A stretch of DNA of 64,000 nucleotides, from positions 2,712,001 through 2,776,000 of the forward strand of contig NZ_LT906478.1 in the NCBI RefSeq assembly GCF_900187025.1. Reading direction: 5' to 3'. Below the pieces are notes generated by a model that was not told the origin of the DNA, did no database searches, and saw only the letters and a list, made by a program, of their open reading frames with translations. The DNA comes from Listeria ivanovii subsp. ivanovii. Lineage in GTDB: Bacteria; Bacillota; Bacilli; Lactobacillales; Listeriaceae. The position numbers and the translations under genes are program-made. Positions 56,787 through 64,000 of this stretch are shown in pieces (position 1 is the first letter of the stretch; the number at the start of each line of letters is the position of its first letter).

Positions 56787-57468
56787 GGCGCCTCCTCTTC
56801 TTCCGTTCTTTTTGAATAGAACCTAGGATTGGAATATCTGTCAGCGCTTCAATATCTTTTTCGGATTTAATTGTTGTGTTAAGAAGTTGTAGTGAGAAAG
56901 AGAATAAGATTCCTATAACTAGTCCTCCAAAAGCGCCCATAACAAGCGCGGACTTTTTATTTGGCTTAATAGGGATATTATTATCATCAGCCTTTGCTTC
57001 TGACAAGATGCTGACATTTTGTTGGTCCATGATATTCTTGATGTTATCTTTGAATACAGTCGTTACTTTATTGGCAATAAGAGTGGCTTTTTCTGCGGAA
57101 CTATCCGTTACTTTAATCGTAATTACTTGTGAGTTCGCTACATTTTCAATCGTTATTTGTTGTTTCAATTGTTTGACAGACTGTGGTAAGTTTAAGTTGT
57201 CTTTGACCTGATCTAGAATCCGACTACTTGTCAAAATAACTGAATAGGTATTGACAAACTGCTGATTTGATTGCACATCTGAGACAGTTACTTGCTCATT
57301 TTTTTTCTGATTAACGAGCACATCTGTAGACACTTGATAAATCGGTGTAACAAAGTAAGAGGTATAAAAAGCGATTGCTATCATCCCTACGACACATGCA
57401 GCGACAATGATATACCAATATTTTTTGAAAAATTGACCGATATATTTAATATCGAGAGTTTTTTCCAT
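56755..57468 (-). CDS. wzd: Chain-length determinant/kinase activator (CapA/CpsC/Wzd type)
   Basis: A 237-residue Wzz-domain protein with two membrane helices (about residues 20-42 and 172-195), and an extracellular alpha/beta domain between them. The short cytoplasmic tail ending KRRRHAKRTFK activates the kinase. Typical length. In Gram-positives it works as a pair with Wze; the overlapping genes here support that. It begins directly after the lipoprotein gene. Confidence 0.9.
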   Translation of the reverse strand: MEKTLDIKYIGQFFKKYWYIIVAACVVGMIAIAFYTSYFVTPIYQVSTDVLVNQKKNEQVTVSDVQSNQQFVNTYSVILTSSRILDQVKDNLNLPQSVKQLKQQITIENVANSQVITIKVTDSSAEKATLIANKVTTVFKDNIKNIMDQQNVSILSEAKADDNNIPIKPNKKSALVMGAFGGLVIGILFSFSLQLLNTTIKSEKDIEALTDIPILGSIQKERKKRRRHAKRTFKTTH

Positions 57469-57957
57469 TTAGCTCGCATCCTTGATGGTTTTAATTGTCC
57501 ATGTTGCTTTTGACTTAGTATCTGGATTTTCGTAAATAAGCGTGAGCGGTGTATCACCTTTTAGAACGAAGAACGCATCTCCTTCTGCTTCTTCACTAGA
57601 CTTTAATGATGTTTCTAAACTTGTAGATGGATATACAGCGAGTACTTGTCCCTGTTTATTTTTAACAGATAATAACATGGCGTCTAACGGTTGTGAATCG
57701 GCACCATTATTTTTTCCTTTAAAATGGATTTTGAGAATCGTCTCGTCTGTTTTTTTTGCTTTATCTAACTTAATCGCTTTGATGATTTCAATCGCAACAC
57801 CGTCTACTTTTTTAATCATGTCAGTTGCTTCTTTGTTTTTGTTAGCTGAGGTTTCTGACTTGGGTGTGGTATCTTTTGTATCATTGGCCGTGTTCGCACA
57901 TGCTCCTACCACTAGAGATAATGCAACAATACTTGCAAGAGTGGTTGCTTTTTTCAT
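57469..57957 (-). CDS. Lipoprotein of unknown function
   Basis: A 162-residue secreted protein. The signal ATTLASIVALSLVVGAC ends in a lipobox with the cysteine near residue 20, followed by a Thr/Lys-rich linker and a small beta-rich domain (ETILKIHFKGKNNGADSQP onwards) as in immunoglobulin-like lipoproteins. The start is the ATG behind GGAGG; an in-frame ATG further upstream is in the preceding terminator. It lies between the large surface protein and the wzd-type gene. Function unknown. Confidence 0.75.
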   Translation of the reverse strand: MKKATTLASIVALSLVVGACANTANDTKDTTPKSETSANKNKEATDMIKKVDGVAIEIIKAIKLDKAKKTDETILKIHFKGKNNGADSQPLDAMLLSVKNKQGQVLAVYPSTSLETSLKSSEEAEGDAFFVLKGDTPLTLIYENPDTKSKATWTIKTIKDAS

Positions 57958-57997
57958 TATAGTTGTAACCTCCATATCCATTTCTTTTCTTAAAAGA

Positions 57998-58033
57998 GAA
58001 ACTCTTAACTGGCGGGAATCAGTTAAGAGTTTC
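57998..58033 (-). terminator. Terminator after the large repeat protein
   Basis: A 13-base perfect stem (GAAACTCTTAACT with AGTTAAGAGTTTC) around a 10-base loop, followed on the minus strand by TCTTTTAAG. It separates the large protein from the lipoprotein and the wz genes, although read-through is likely. Confidence 0.75.
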
Positions 58034-58042
58034 CATATAAAA

Positions 58043-61000
58043 TTATTTTGCAATAACGGTTACAGTAGTTCCTGTGTCTCCAGGAATTTGTGCACCAAGA
58101 TCAACTGTTACAGTGTCTCCTGCGTGTAATTTACGAGTTAATCCTGAACTATCTCTGAAAAAGCGTGTATAAATTTTGAATTTGCCATCTGTTCCAATAC
58201 CACCAGCAGTTACAGCATTAATATCTGCTTGTGGTGTAACTGTACGTTGAGCTATACCGTTAATTGACAAACGTAATACTTGTGTTCCTGTTGGTACTAA
58301 ACCAGTAATATAGTCAGATTCTGCTTTTGCTACATCGATAAGAGGTTTCACTGCATCGTTAACATAAGTAGTTGTTGCCAAATTAGATGGTGTTTTATTT
58401 CCATAATCGACTACAATCTTATCGCCTTTTTGAAGACGTAAATTAGATACAGTACCATCTGTAACAAAGCGACTGTAGAAAGAGAAGTTACCATTCGCAT
58501 CTGGTGTTACTAAACGTTGTGGATGATCATTGACAACTAGGCGAACAGATACAGTTCCTGCTGGTACTTTACCTGTAATAGCCTGTTGGAATGGTCCAAT
58601 TGCGTCTATGATAGGTGCTGAATTTGGAATGTAATTTGTTACTTTTACATTGATAACTGGGCTAGTTTTCGTAGTACTTTTTTGTGAAACCCTGATTATA
58701 GTATCTGCTTTTTGTACCGTAATGGTTACAGAGAACTTACCATTTGTTCCAACTGTAGCTGTATATGTTGCTGTTCCAATGTTAACAACTGCTGTTAAGC
58801 CAGGTTTCCCTGTGCCGGTAACAACTGTGTCTTTATTTGTTACCGTGTTTGCTGTTGGTGCTGTTACATTATTATTTGCTTCATCAAGCGCATCTTGTGC
58901 TTTGTCTACTAATTCTTGTAGTTCAGCTCTTTTCGCTGGATTTACTACGGAATCTACTTTCTTTTGTGCTTCATCAATCATTGTTTGTGTCGTTGTATCT
59001 TTGATCTTGTTTGCTGGGTTATTATTGACGAACAGCTCATTGACTGCTTTTTGTGCTGCTTCTTGGCGGTTTTTCTCGTCCAATTCATCTTGTGCTTTTT
59101 TCACTTGCACTTGTAATGCGGCTTTTTTAGTTGTGTCTGTGACAGCATTGACTTTTACTTTCGCTGCCTCAATCAGTGTTTGTGTTGTGGTATCTTTGAT
59201 GTGGTTCGCCGGGCTATTACTGATAAATAGCTCATTAACCGCTTTTTGTGCTGCTTCTTGACGGTTTTTTTCGTCTAATTCATCTTGCGCTTTTTTCACT
59301 TGTACTTGTAATGCGGCTTTTTTTGTTGTGTCTGTGACAGCGTTAACTTTTACTTTCGCTGCGTCAATCAGTGTTTGTGTTGTGGTATCTTTGATGTGGT
59401 TCGCCGGGCTATTACTGATAAATAGCTCATTAACCGCTTTTTGTGCTGCTTCTTGGCGAGTTTTTTCGTCCAACTCATCTTGTGCTTTTTTCACTTGCAC
59501 TTGTAATGCGGCTTTTTTTGTTGTGTCTGTGACAGCGTTAACTTTTACTTTCGCTGCGTCAATTGCTGCTTGGTTAGTCGTATCTTTGATATGATTTGCT
59601 GGGTTATCACTGATGAATAGCTCATTAACTGCTTTTTGTGCGTCATCATAGGTGCCTGTAACGGTAACACTTCCAATTAGATGGTCTACATTATCAATCC
59701 TAACAAACACTTTGAATACTGTACCATCACTATATGCACCATCTTTTGTGACATATGTCGTAGGACCGTCAGCTGCAATATTCAACTCATTAGAGTAATT
59801 ATTTTTATATCTACCGAAGTATGCGTCATCTTTTGTGACCACATATTCATATTTCAATCTCTCCGAAGTTTTTATGTCCATTCTAAATCGAGTATTAGTT
59901 CCTTTTAAACTTATTAATGAATCTTTTGCTCCTTCGATTGCTTTTTCTGTTTCGTCTTTTGTTTTAGCATCTAATTCTGTTTGGGCTTTGTTTAATTGTA
60001 CTTGTAATGCTGCTTTTTTCGTTGTGTCTGTAACGGCATTGACTTTTACTTGTACTGCATCAATCGCTGCTTGATTGGTCGTTTCTTTAATATGATTTAC
60101 TACATTGTTATTAATGAATAATTCTTTAACAGCTTTTTCTGCTGCTGCTTGTCGTTTTGGTTCACTATTCAAATAACGTTTTGCTAAATCAAGTTCTGCT
60201 TGGTACTCTACCTTTGTAATACCTTCTTCTAAACAATCTATTTCTTTTTGAAGAACATCAATTGCTGCTTCATCTGTTGTGTCTTTAATATCACCAGAAT
60301 CAGGGTTATTATTAATAAATAATGCATCAATTTCTGCTTTCAAATTCGTAGTATTTATTTGTTTAGTTACAGTAACCCCACTAGCCGCCCTTGACCAAAT
60401 CAAAGCAGGTTCATTTACATAATCAGCGTCTTTTCCTAGTACTACAGTTATCTTGGTAGATGTAGAGCTAGCTACAAATGTGCTACTTCCATACTTAGTA
60501 CTTTTCACGCTTGCCAATTCGCTTATACTACCTACATTTGATGCATAAACAGAATAATTCAACTCATTAGAAGCTACGGATTTCGACAGTGTATAAGTTT
60601 GGCCCACTACAGTCGGTATAACTTGATAAAGAGCAAACCTCGTTGATCTTGTACTTCTGCCCGTAAATTCTGTAATTCCAGTTCCCGAATAATCGGTAGT
60701 ATATGATGTACTTCCAAAACCACTAATTCCAATTGAGGTAATATCAGATGCACTATCATCTATTTTGTAATATACATATTCATCTCTAGTTGAAGTGCCA
60801 ACGTATCGTGAATTAACATCCTTTCCTACAAGAACAAGACTATCTAAATTATTACCCCCTCCAACAGCAGCTGCTTGCCAACTTGGAAAAATTTGCTTAG
60901 CCGTTAGATTTGTTTGTTCAATTGTAGTTAGTTTTCCATTAGAAACTAAATTTTTTGATTTCACAATCGCGCCAGCTAATTGTTGTTCTCCTGCTGTTGT

Positions 61001-61120
61001 TACTGGTGCTGCGTCTGTTGCGCTAGCAATCAAGCTTAGGGGTTGCGCTAATACTGAAAAAGCTATTGCGGTTGTTGCTCCAATAGTAGTAATCTTTTTT
61101 GCTAATCTTTTTTTATTCAT
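58043..61120 (-). CDS. Large secreted repeat protein (Ig-like/Endotoxin_C2-type repeats)
   Basis: A 1025-residue exported protein. A signal peptide (to about residue 35) is followed by a non-repeat domain with several Thr/Ser-rich beta segments (about 40-260), about six helical repeats of 65 residues (about 270-760, each ELFISNSPANHIKDTTTQ..., VTDTTKKAALQVQVKKAQDEL), one Big-type domain (about 765-835) and two Ig-like domains with the RLVTPDANGNF-type core (about 845-1025). No LPXTG, LysM or GW anchor is visible, so it may be released or held by the polymer. It is the first gene of the wz cluster apart from the regulator and LCP gene. Confidence 0.8.
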   Translation of the reverse strand: MNKKRLAKKITTIGATTAIAFSVLAQPLSLIASATDAAPVTTAGEQQLAGAIVKSKNLVSNGKLTTIEQTNLTAKQIFPSWQAAAVGGGNNLDSLVLVGKDVNSRYVGTSTRDEYVYYKIDDSASDITSIGISGFGSTSYTTDYSGTGITEFTGRSTRSTRFALYQVIPTVVGQTYTLSKSVASNELNYSVYASNVGSISELASVKSTKYGSSTFVASSTSTKITVVLGKDADYVNEPALIWSRAASGVTVTKQINTTNLKAEIDALFINNNPDSGDIKDTTDEAAIDVLQKEIDCLEEGITKVEYQAELDLAKRYLNSEPKRQAAAEKAVKELFINNNVVNHIKETTNQAAIDAVQVKVNAVTDTTKKAALQVQLNKAQTELDAKTKDETEKAIEGAKDSLISLKGTNTRFRMDIKTSERLKYEYVVTKDDAYFGRYKNNYSNELNIAADGPTTYVTKDGAYSDGTVFKVFVRIDNVDHLIGSVTVTGTYDDAQKAVNELFISDNPANHIKDTTNQAAIDAAKVKVNAVTDTTKKAALQVQVKKAQDELDEKTRQEAAQKAVNELFISNSPANHIKDTTTQTLIDAAKVKVNAVTDTTKKAALQVQVKKAQDELDEKNRQEAAQKAVNELFISNSPANHIKDTTTQTLIEAAKVKVNAVTDTTKKAALQVQVKKAQDELDEKNRQEAAQKAVNELFVNNNPANKIKDTTTQTMIDEAQKKVDSVVNPAKRAELQELVDKAQDALDEANNNVTAPTANTVTNKDTVVTGTGKPGLTAVVNIGTATYTATVGTNGKFSVTITVQKADTIIRVSQKSTTKTSPVINVKVTNYIPNSAPIIDAIGPFQQAITGKVPAGTVSVRLVVNDHPQRLVTPDANGNFSFYSRFVTDGTVSNLRLQKGDKIVVDYGNKTPSNLATTTYVNDAVKPLIDVAKAESDYITGLVPTGTQVLRLSINGIAQRTVTPQADINAVTAGGIGTDGKFKIYTRFFRDSSGLTRKLHAGDTVTVDLGAQIPGDTGTTVTVIAK
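58969..59660 (-). repeat. Tandem 195-base repeats in the large secreted protein gene
   Basis: Units of 195 bases (65 codons) recur; for example the segment beginning TGCTGCTTCTTG is at 59054 and again at 59249 on the plus strand. Neighbouring copies are nearly identical over 190 bases, so unit number may vary between isolates. Confidence 0.8.
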
Positions 61121-61248
61121 ATTTCTCTCCTTTTAATCATGTATATTTTCCATATTGTTACTTAACCAAGTAGATTTAGCATCAATATGTTGTTCCCTGA
61201 AAGTTATCATTACCATTACATTATTAACACCCCCTTAAAATAACTACT

Positions 61249-61922
61249 TTATTCTTTTAATATTTTTAATGGTTGCTGCCGACCGGTGGGTGCCAAAAAT
61301 TTCTCACGATGTAGTTGTTTAATTAGATTGGTCATTGTCGCTGGGCTGTAACAGGTGTAATCACTTAAACTGTCTCGGTTAAATTCTGATGGCAGCTTAG
61401 TATTCCCTTCCACAGACACACCAAATTTACTAGCTAAATTTAGTAGAATATATTTCATTCTATCCGTACCGTGATATTGGTTTTGGGCGATTTTTTCTAA
61501 TAGCATACGTTGCTCTTCTTTCTCTATTAGAAATAAAAACAACCAGCCTTCTTGCATACTTAGTATATATTCAAGTAGTTCACACCTACGGAACTCAATG
61601 ACATAGCTTGTTTCAAAAACAATCGAACTCATATTGGCTTCCTCATTCATAATTAAAGTGCTCATTCCTTGAAAACTGCCTTCACCTTGAAAGCCAATGG
61701 TTTGATTCGCATGGGTTTTTTTCACAATTCCTGTTTCTATATAATAGATACTGTTTGTTTTTTCTCCTTCATTTATAAGAACTGTCTTCTTTTCCATTTT
61801 TTACGAAAAGAATGGATCGATGGATTATCAAGCAACTTATCTAGTAATACTCCTGAATTGAAATTAATATCCAAACTTTTCTTGCTGTATAAATCATTAA
61901 GGCTAGTTTCTAATTGAATCAT
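61249..61922 (-). pseudogene. CRP/FNR-family regulator, frameshifted at an A tract
   Basis: The frame from ATG 61797 gives 182 residues with the cyclic-nucleotide-binding fold (LINEGEKTNSIYYIETGIVKKT) and a C-terminal winged helix. An N-terminal stretch typical of the group (IQLETSLNDLYSKKSLDIN from ATG 61922, after AGGAAGG) is in another frame. The break is at six A (61797-61802); seven would join both into 224 residues, the usual size. The Listeria family includes PrfA-like activators. It may regulate the glycan locus; the shorter form could still be translated. Confidence 0.75.
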
Positions 61923-63275
61923 TTTCAATAACACCTTCCTGCAGTTTATATGTCACTAGTTAATATTAGCTACTTCCAAAATTATTTGTTGGCATTGATT
62001 TGACAAGTTTTCTCTTATTCGGTGAACTTTTTGTTACGCTTTTAATGATTTTAAACAGGCAGACTTTTTTGTTATAGGAGTTGTCAAGTATAGATTGGCT
62101 AGCCTCTTAGGCATAGAGCCCGTATGGAAAACGAATCTACTTTATCAAGAATCAAGTTTGAACATGTTGGGTCTTTTAAGATTGTGTATAAGAAATTGGA
62201 ATTGATAAAAAGAAAGGAGGAGATAAACATGCAGACAATTACGATTTTTAGTATGAGGAAAAGTTACAAAGTTATTTATCCAAATGAATAGCGTAAGAAA
62301 TATGAGACAATAAGGATGGTTTTCAAACATTGCAGGTTAACTTTTAATTATTTTTTGCGGAAGTTATTTTAACCAAAAGCGGGTTGCATAACACATTACA
62401 GCTAACATTTTCCGAGCTTATTTCAATGTCCCCAATCAAAACTCGGTGTTATACTGAATATACTTGTTCCATTTCCGCATCCAGTGCTTGTATTATTCTG
62501 TTCACGGAAAACATTTAACAAAACTAAATTTTGCAAATATAAACAATAATCTTTTTTCTATAATGTGCTTCAAAAAACGCTGGAGAACTTCTTAGTATAG
62601 CTATGCCTATCCAACAGCGAGGCTAGCAGATATTATGTTTTCTAAAGTACACTATTATGCGGATAAAATGATTTATCTCCTGTAAAATTCAAGAGATTAT
62701 CGAAGAAGTGGAGATATTGCCTCAACTTTGCCTGAATATGATATTTTGAGACAAATTTCTGGAACAGATAGTCCCAGAGCTGGAGATAGAGATGTTCGAA
62801 GTTTTTTGATACGTAGGGAGCTCAATAACTATGCAAAGATCGCCATAAGACGTTACCACTCTGGGAAGACAATTTATTCGAAGTATATTAATAAATTAAG
62901 ACAACCTCAAATACAAAAATCACTTTATCTTATTACCCAGAATATATTAAAAAAAGCAACAAAACACACTCAATCATAACGTCTGTTGTTACTATAAAAA
63001 AGGAAAAAAACCCTATAACAAATGTCATAAGGTTACCTCGGTGGCATGTATCGATAAAATTATTGAAAACAATCTACTGTTTTACTAAAACTAAATAAAT
63101 GTACGACTAAAGTTTATCTATAATGTCGTAACATAGTTATTATACTACTTTTCCTCCACTTTTAAAATAGTTCAAAGGTAGGCTTCATTCGTCCAGATTG
63201 GTTACTTACTTTAGAGATCCTTATACGTAAGAAAGGCTTAAACCCCATTTTGCAGGATTCAAAGCTATTATTTGC
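61923..63275. other. 1.3-kb region without a clear gene
   Basis: AT-rich and apparently degraded. It contains the short frame at 62229-62291, and a frame at 62728-62979 (83 codons from a TTG, KIAIRRYHSGKTIYSKYINK) with no ribosome site that I cannot assign. No tRNA, CRISPR or complete IS is visible. It separates the LCP gene from the rest of the glycan locus. Confidence 0.5.
62229..62291 (+). CDS. 20-residue small ORF with strong ribosome site
   Basis: ATG 62229 follows AAAGGAGGAGATAAAC, an almost ideal ribosome site. The peptide QTITIFSMRKSYKVIYPNE is basic without a membrane helix. Whether it is a real peptide or the leftover start of a decayed gene is open. Confidence 0.35.
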   Translation: MQTITIFSMRKSYKVIYPNE

Positions 63276-64000
63276 TTATTTTATATTAAGATTTTTTGCT
63301 AGTTTTGTATGCATTTTTATTCGTTCTGCTTCTGAAACAACATAATACCAAAGTCCGTCATCTAGCTTCCCGCCGTCTCCTGCCATCGTGATACTTTCTA
63401 CATTATTAACAGCGCCACCGTAATTTTTAACAATTTTAGTCATATCAGCCATTGTAAAGTCTGTTTCAATATTATTCTTGGCACTTTCCAGTATTTCATT
63501 TAATTTAAAAACTGTTTGGGTAGATAGTAACTTTTTAGAAACTGCAGTAATGGATTCTTGTTGCCTTTTTTGCCGACCGAAATCACCATTTGGATCCGTT
63601 TTCCGAATCCGAACATATTGGAGAGCTTTTTCGCCATTGAGGTGTAGATTGCCTTTTTTAAATTCTCTTCCGTTGTAAGAAATCCCTTCTGTATTATTAT
63701 AAACATCAATACCACCTACAGCATCAACCACTTCGCGAAATCCTTCCATATTAATTTTGATATAATAATTAAAAGGAATACCATTTAAAAATTTAGTCGT
63801 AGTATCTTGTGCCATTTTAACATCGCCATATGCATAGGCTGCGTTGATTTTTTCTGTCGTATTATGTCCGACAATTTCTGCACGTGTATCTCGAGGGATG
63901 CTTAACATTTGTGCTTGGTTAGTATCTCCATTAACAGTCGCTGCAATCAACGTATCCGAACGTCCGCGGTCTCCATCACGCTCATCGATACCTAAAATCA
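63276..64000 (-). CDS. LytR-CpsA-Psr (LCP) family protein, partial
   Basis: At least 241 codons; the N-terminus is beyond the window edge. The frame enters from 64000 with ILGIDERDGDRGRSDTL, the conserved LCP opening with Arg-Ser-Asp, then MLSIPRDTRAEIVG, INAAYAYGD and YVRIRKTDPNGDFGRQKRQQ. LCP enzymes transfer undecaprenyl-linked polymers (teichoic acid or capsule) onto peptidoglycan. In capsule loci one (CpsA/Wzg) heads the operon, and this one has the same orientation as the cluster. Confidence 0.92.
   Translation of the reverse strand, partial: ILGIDERDGDRGRSDTLIAATVNGDTNQAQMLSIPRDTRAEIVGHNTTEKINAAYAYGDVKMAQDTTTKFLNGIPFNYYIKINMEGFREVVDAVGGIDVYNNTEGISYNGREFKKGNLHLNGEKALQYVRIRKTDPNGDFGRQKRQQESITAVSKKLLSTQTVFKLNEILESAKNNIETDFTMADMTKIVKNYGGAVNNVESITMAGDGGKLDDGLWYYVVSEAERIKMHTKLAKNLNIK

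Noticed and set aside
57542..58129. 195-codon plus-strand frame over the lipoprotein gene
   Set aside because: Antisense to the lipoprotein and the adjacent terminator; no start signal.
58969..59660. Tandem repeats as a CRISPR array
   Set aside because: The 195-base units are in frame, code for protein repeats, and have no spacers; they belong to the secreted protein gene.
62728..62979. 83-codon frame in the empty region
   Set aside because: No ribosome site and an atypical start; kept only as a remark because I could not assign it.

Overview
The window is low-GC Firmicute DNA whose conserved backbone matches the chromosome of Listeria sensu stricto: a galactitol-type PTS with polyol dehydrogenases, a Usp/RpiB pair, SOS-controlled YolD/UvrX, kdpFABCDE, a sigma-54 PTS, two RodA/FtsW genes, an M-box-controlled Mg2+ ATPase, a GH73/LysM autolysin, the lysine decarboxylase-tmk-pstA cluster and dhaKLM appear in the order I remember for L. 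monocytogenes. Species cannot be fixed from sequence alone; the autolysin has only three LysM repeats, and the genes after dhaM are not part of the backbone I recognise.

Layout. 1-5.6 kb (minus strand): dehydrogenases, PTS IIC, IIB, IIA and their PRD regulator, with a likely CcpA site over the regulator promoter. 5.9-8.4 kb: small housekeeping and regulatory genes. 8.5-9.5 kb: Usp-RpiB behind a sigma-B-like promoter. 9.6-11.3 kb: YolD-UvrX behind a LexA box, with uvrX frameshifted. 11.3-20 kb: a hydrolase and the complete Kdp system, including a 29-codon kdpF. 20.1-22.3 kb: a sigma-54 PTS operon with a perfect palindrome upstream. 22.4-28.3 kb: two SEDS genes, the Mg2+ ATPase with its riboswitch leader, and a TetR regulator. 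28.5-29.8 kb: autolysin.

29.9-36.2 kb alternates core genes (pstA, tmk, lysine decarboxylase) with decayed accessory DNA: two frameshifted secreted proteins, remnants of IS1182-type and IS3-type elements, a membrane-anchored orphan and a striking 24-bp palindrome. 36.4-38.4 kb is the PTS-dependent dihydroxyacetone kinase. 38.6-40.8 kb is an AT-rich secreted-peptide plus ABC-exporter island. An RpiR regulator and a HAD phosphatase follow.

43.1-64 kb is the most interesting part. It is an apparently complete Wzy-type surface-polysaccharide locus on the minus strand: LCP ligase (cut by the window end), CRP/FNR-type regulator (frameshifted), a large secreted repeat protein, a lipoprotein, a tyrosine-kinase pair (Wzd/Wze type), nucleotide-sugar enzymes, flippase, polymerase, two glycosyltransferases, a PglC-type initiating transferase, aminotransferase, an LPXTG vWA adhesin, a PglD-type acetyltransferase and a CpsB-type phosphatase. 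A 4,6-dehydratase, aminotransferase, acetyltransferase and PglC-type transferase together suggest a diacetylated bacillosamine-like first sugar, and a UDP-HexNAc dehydrogenase suggests an acidic residue. Listeria are normally regarded as non-capsulated, so this is the main candidate for an undescribed system.

Several genes (uvrX, the ABC ATPase, the CRP-type regulator, the polymerase N-terminus and an IS3 orfA) are broken by single-base differences in A/T homopolymers. Either real decay or phase variation, or sequencing error, could explain this; raw reads would decide.
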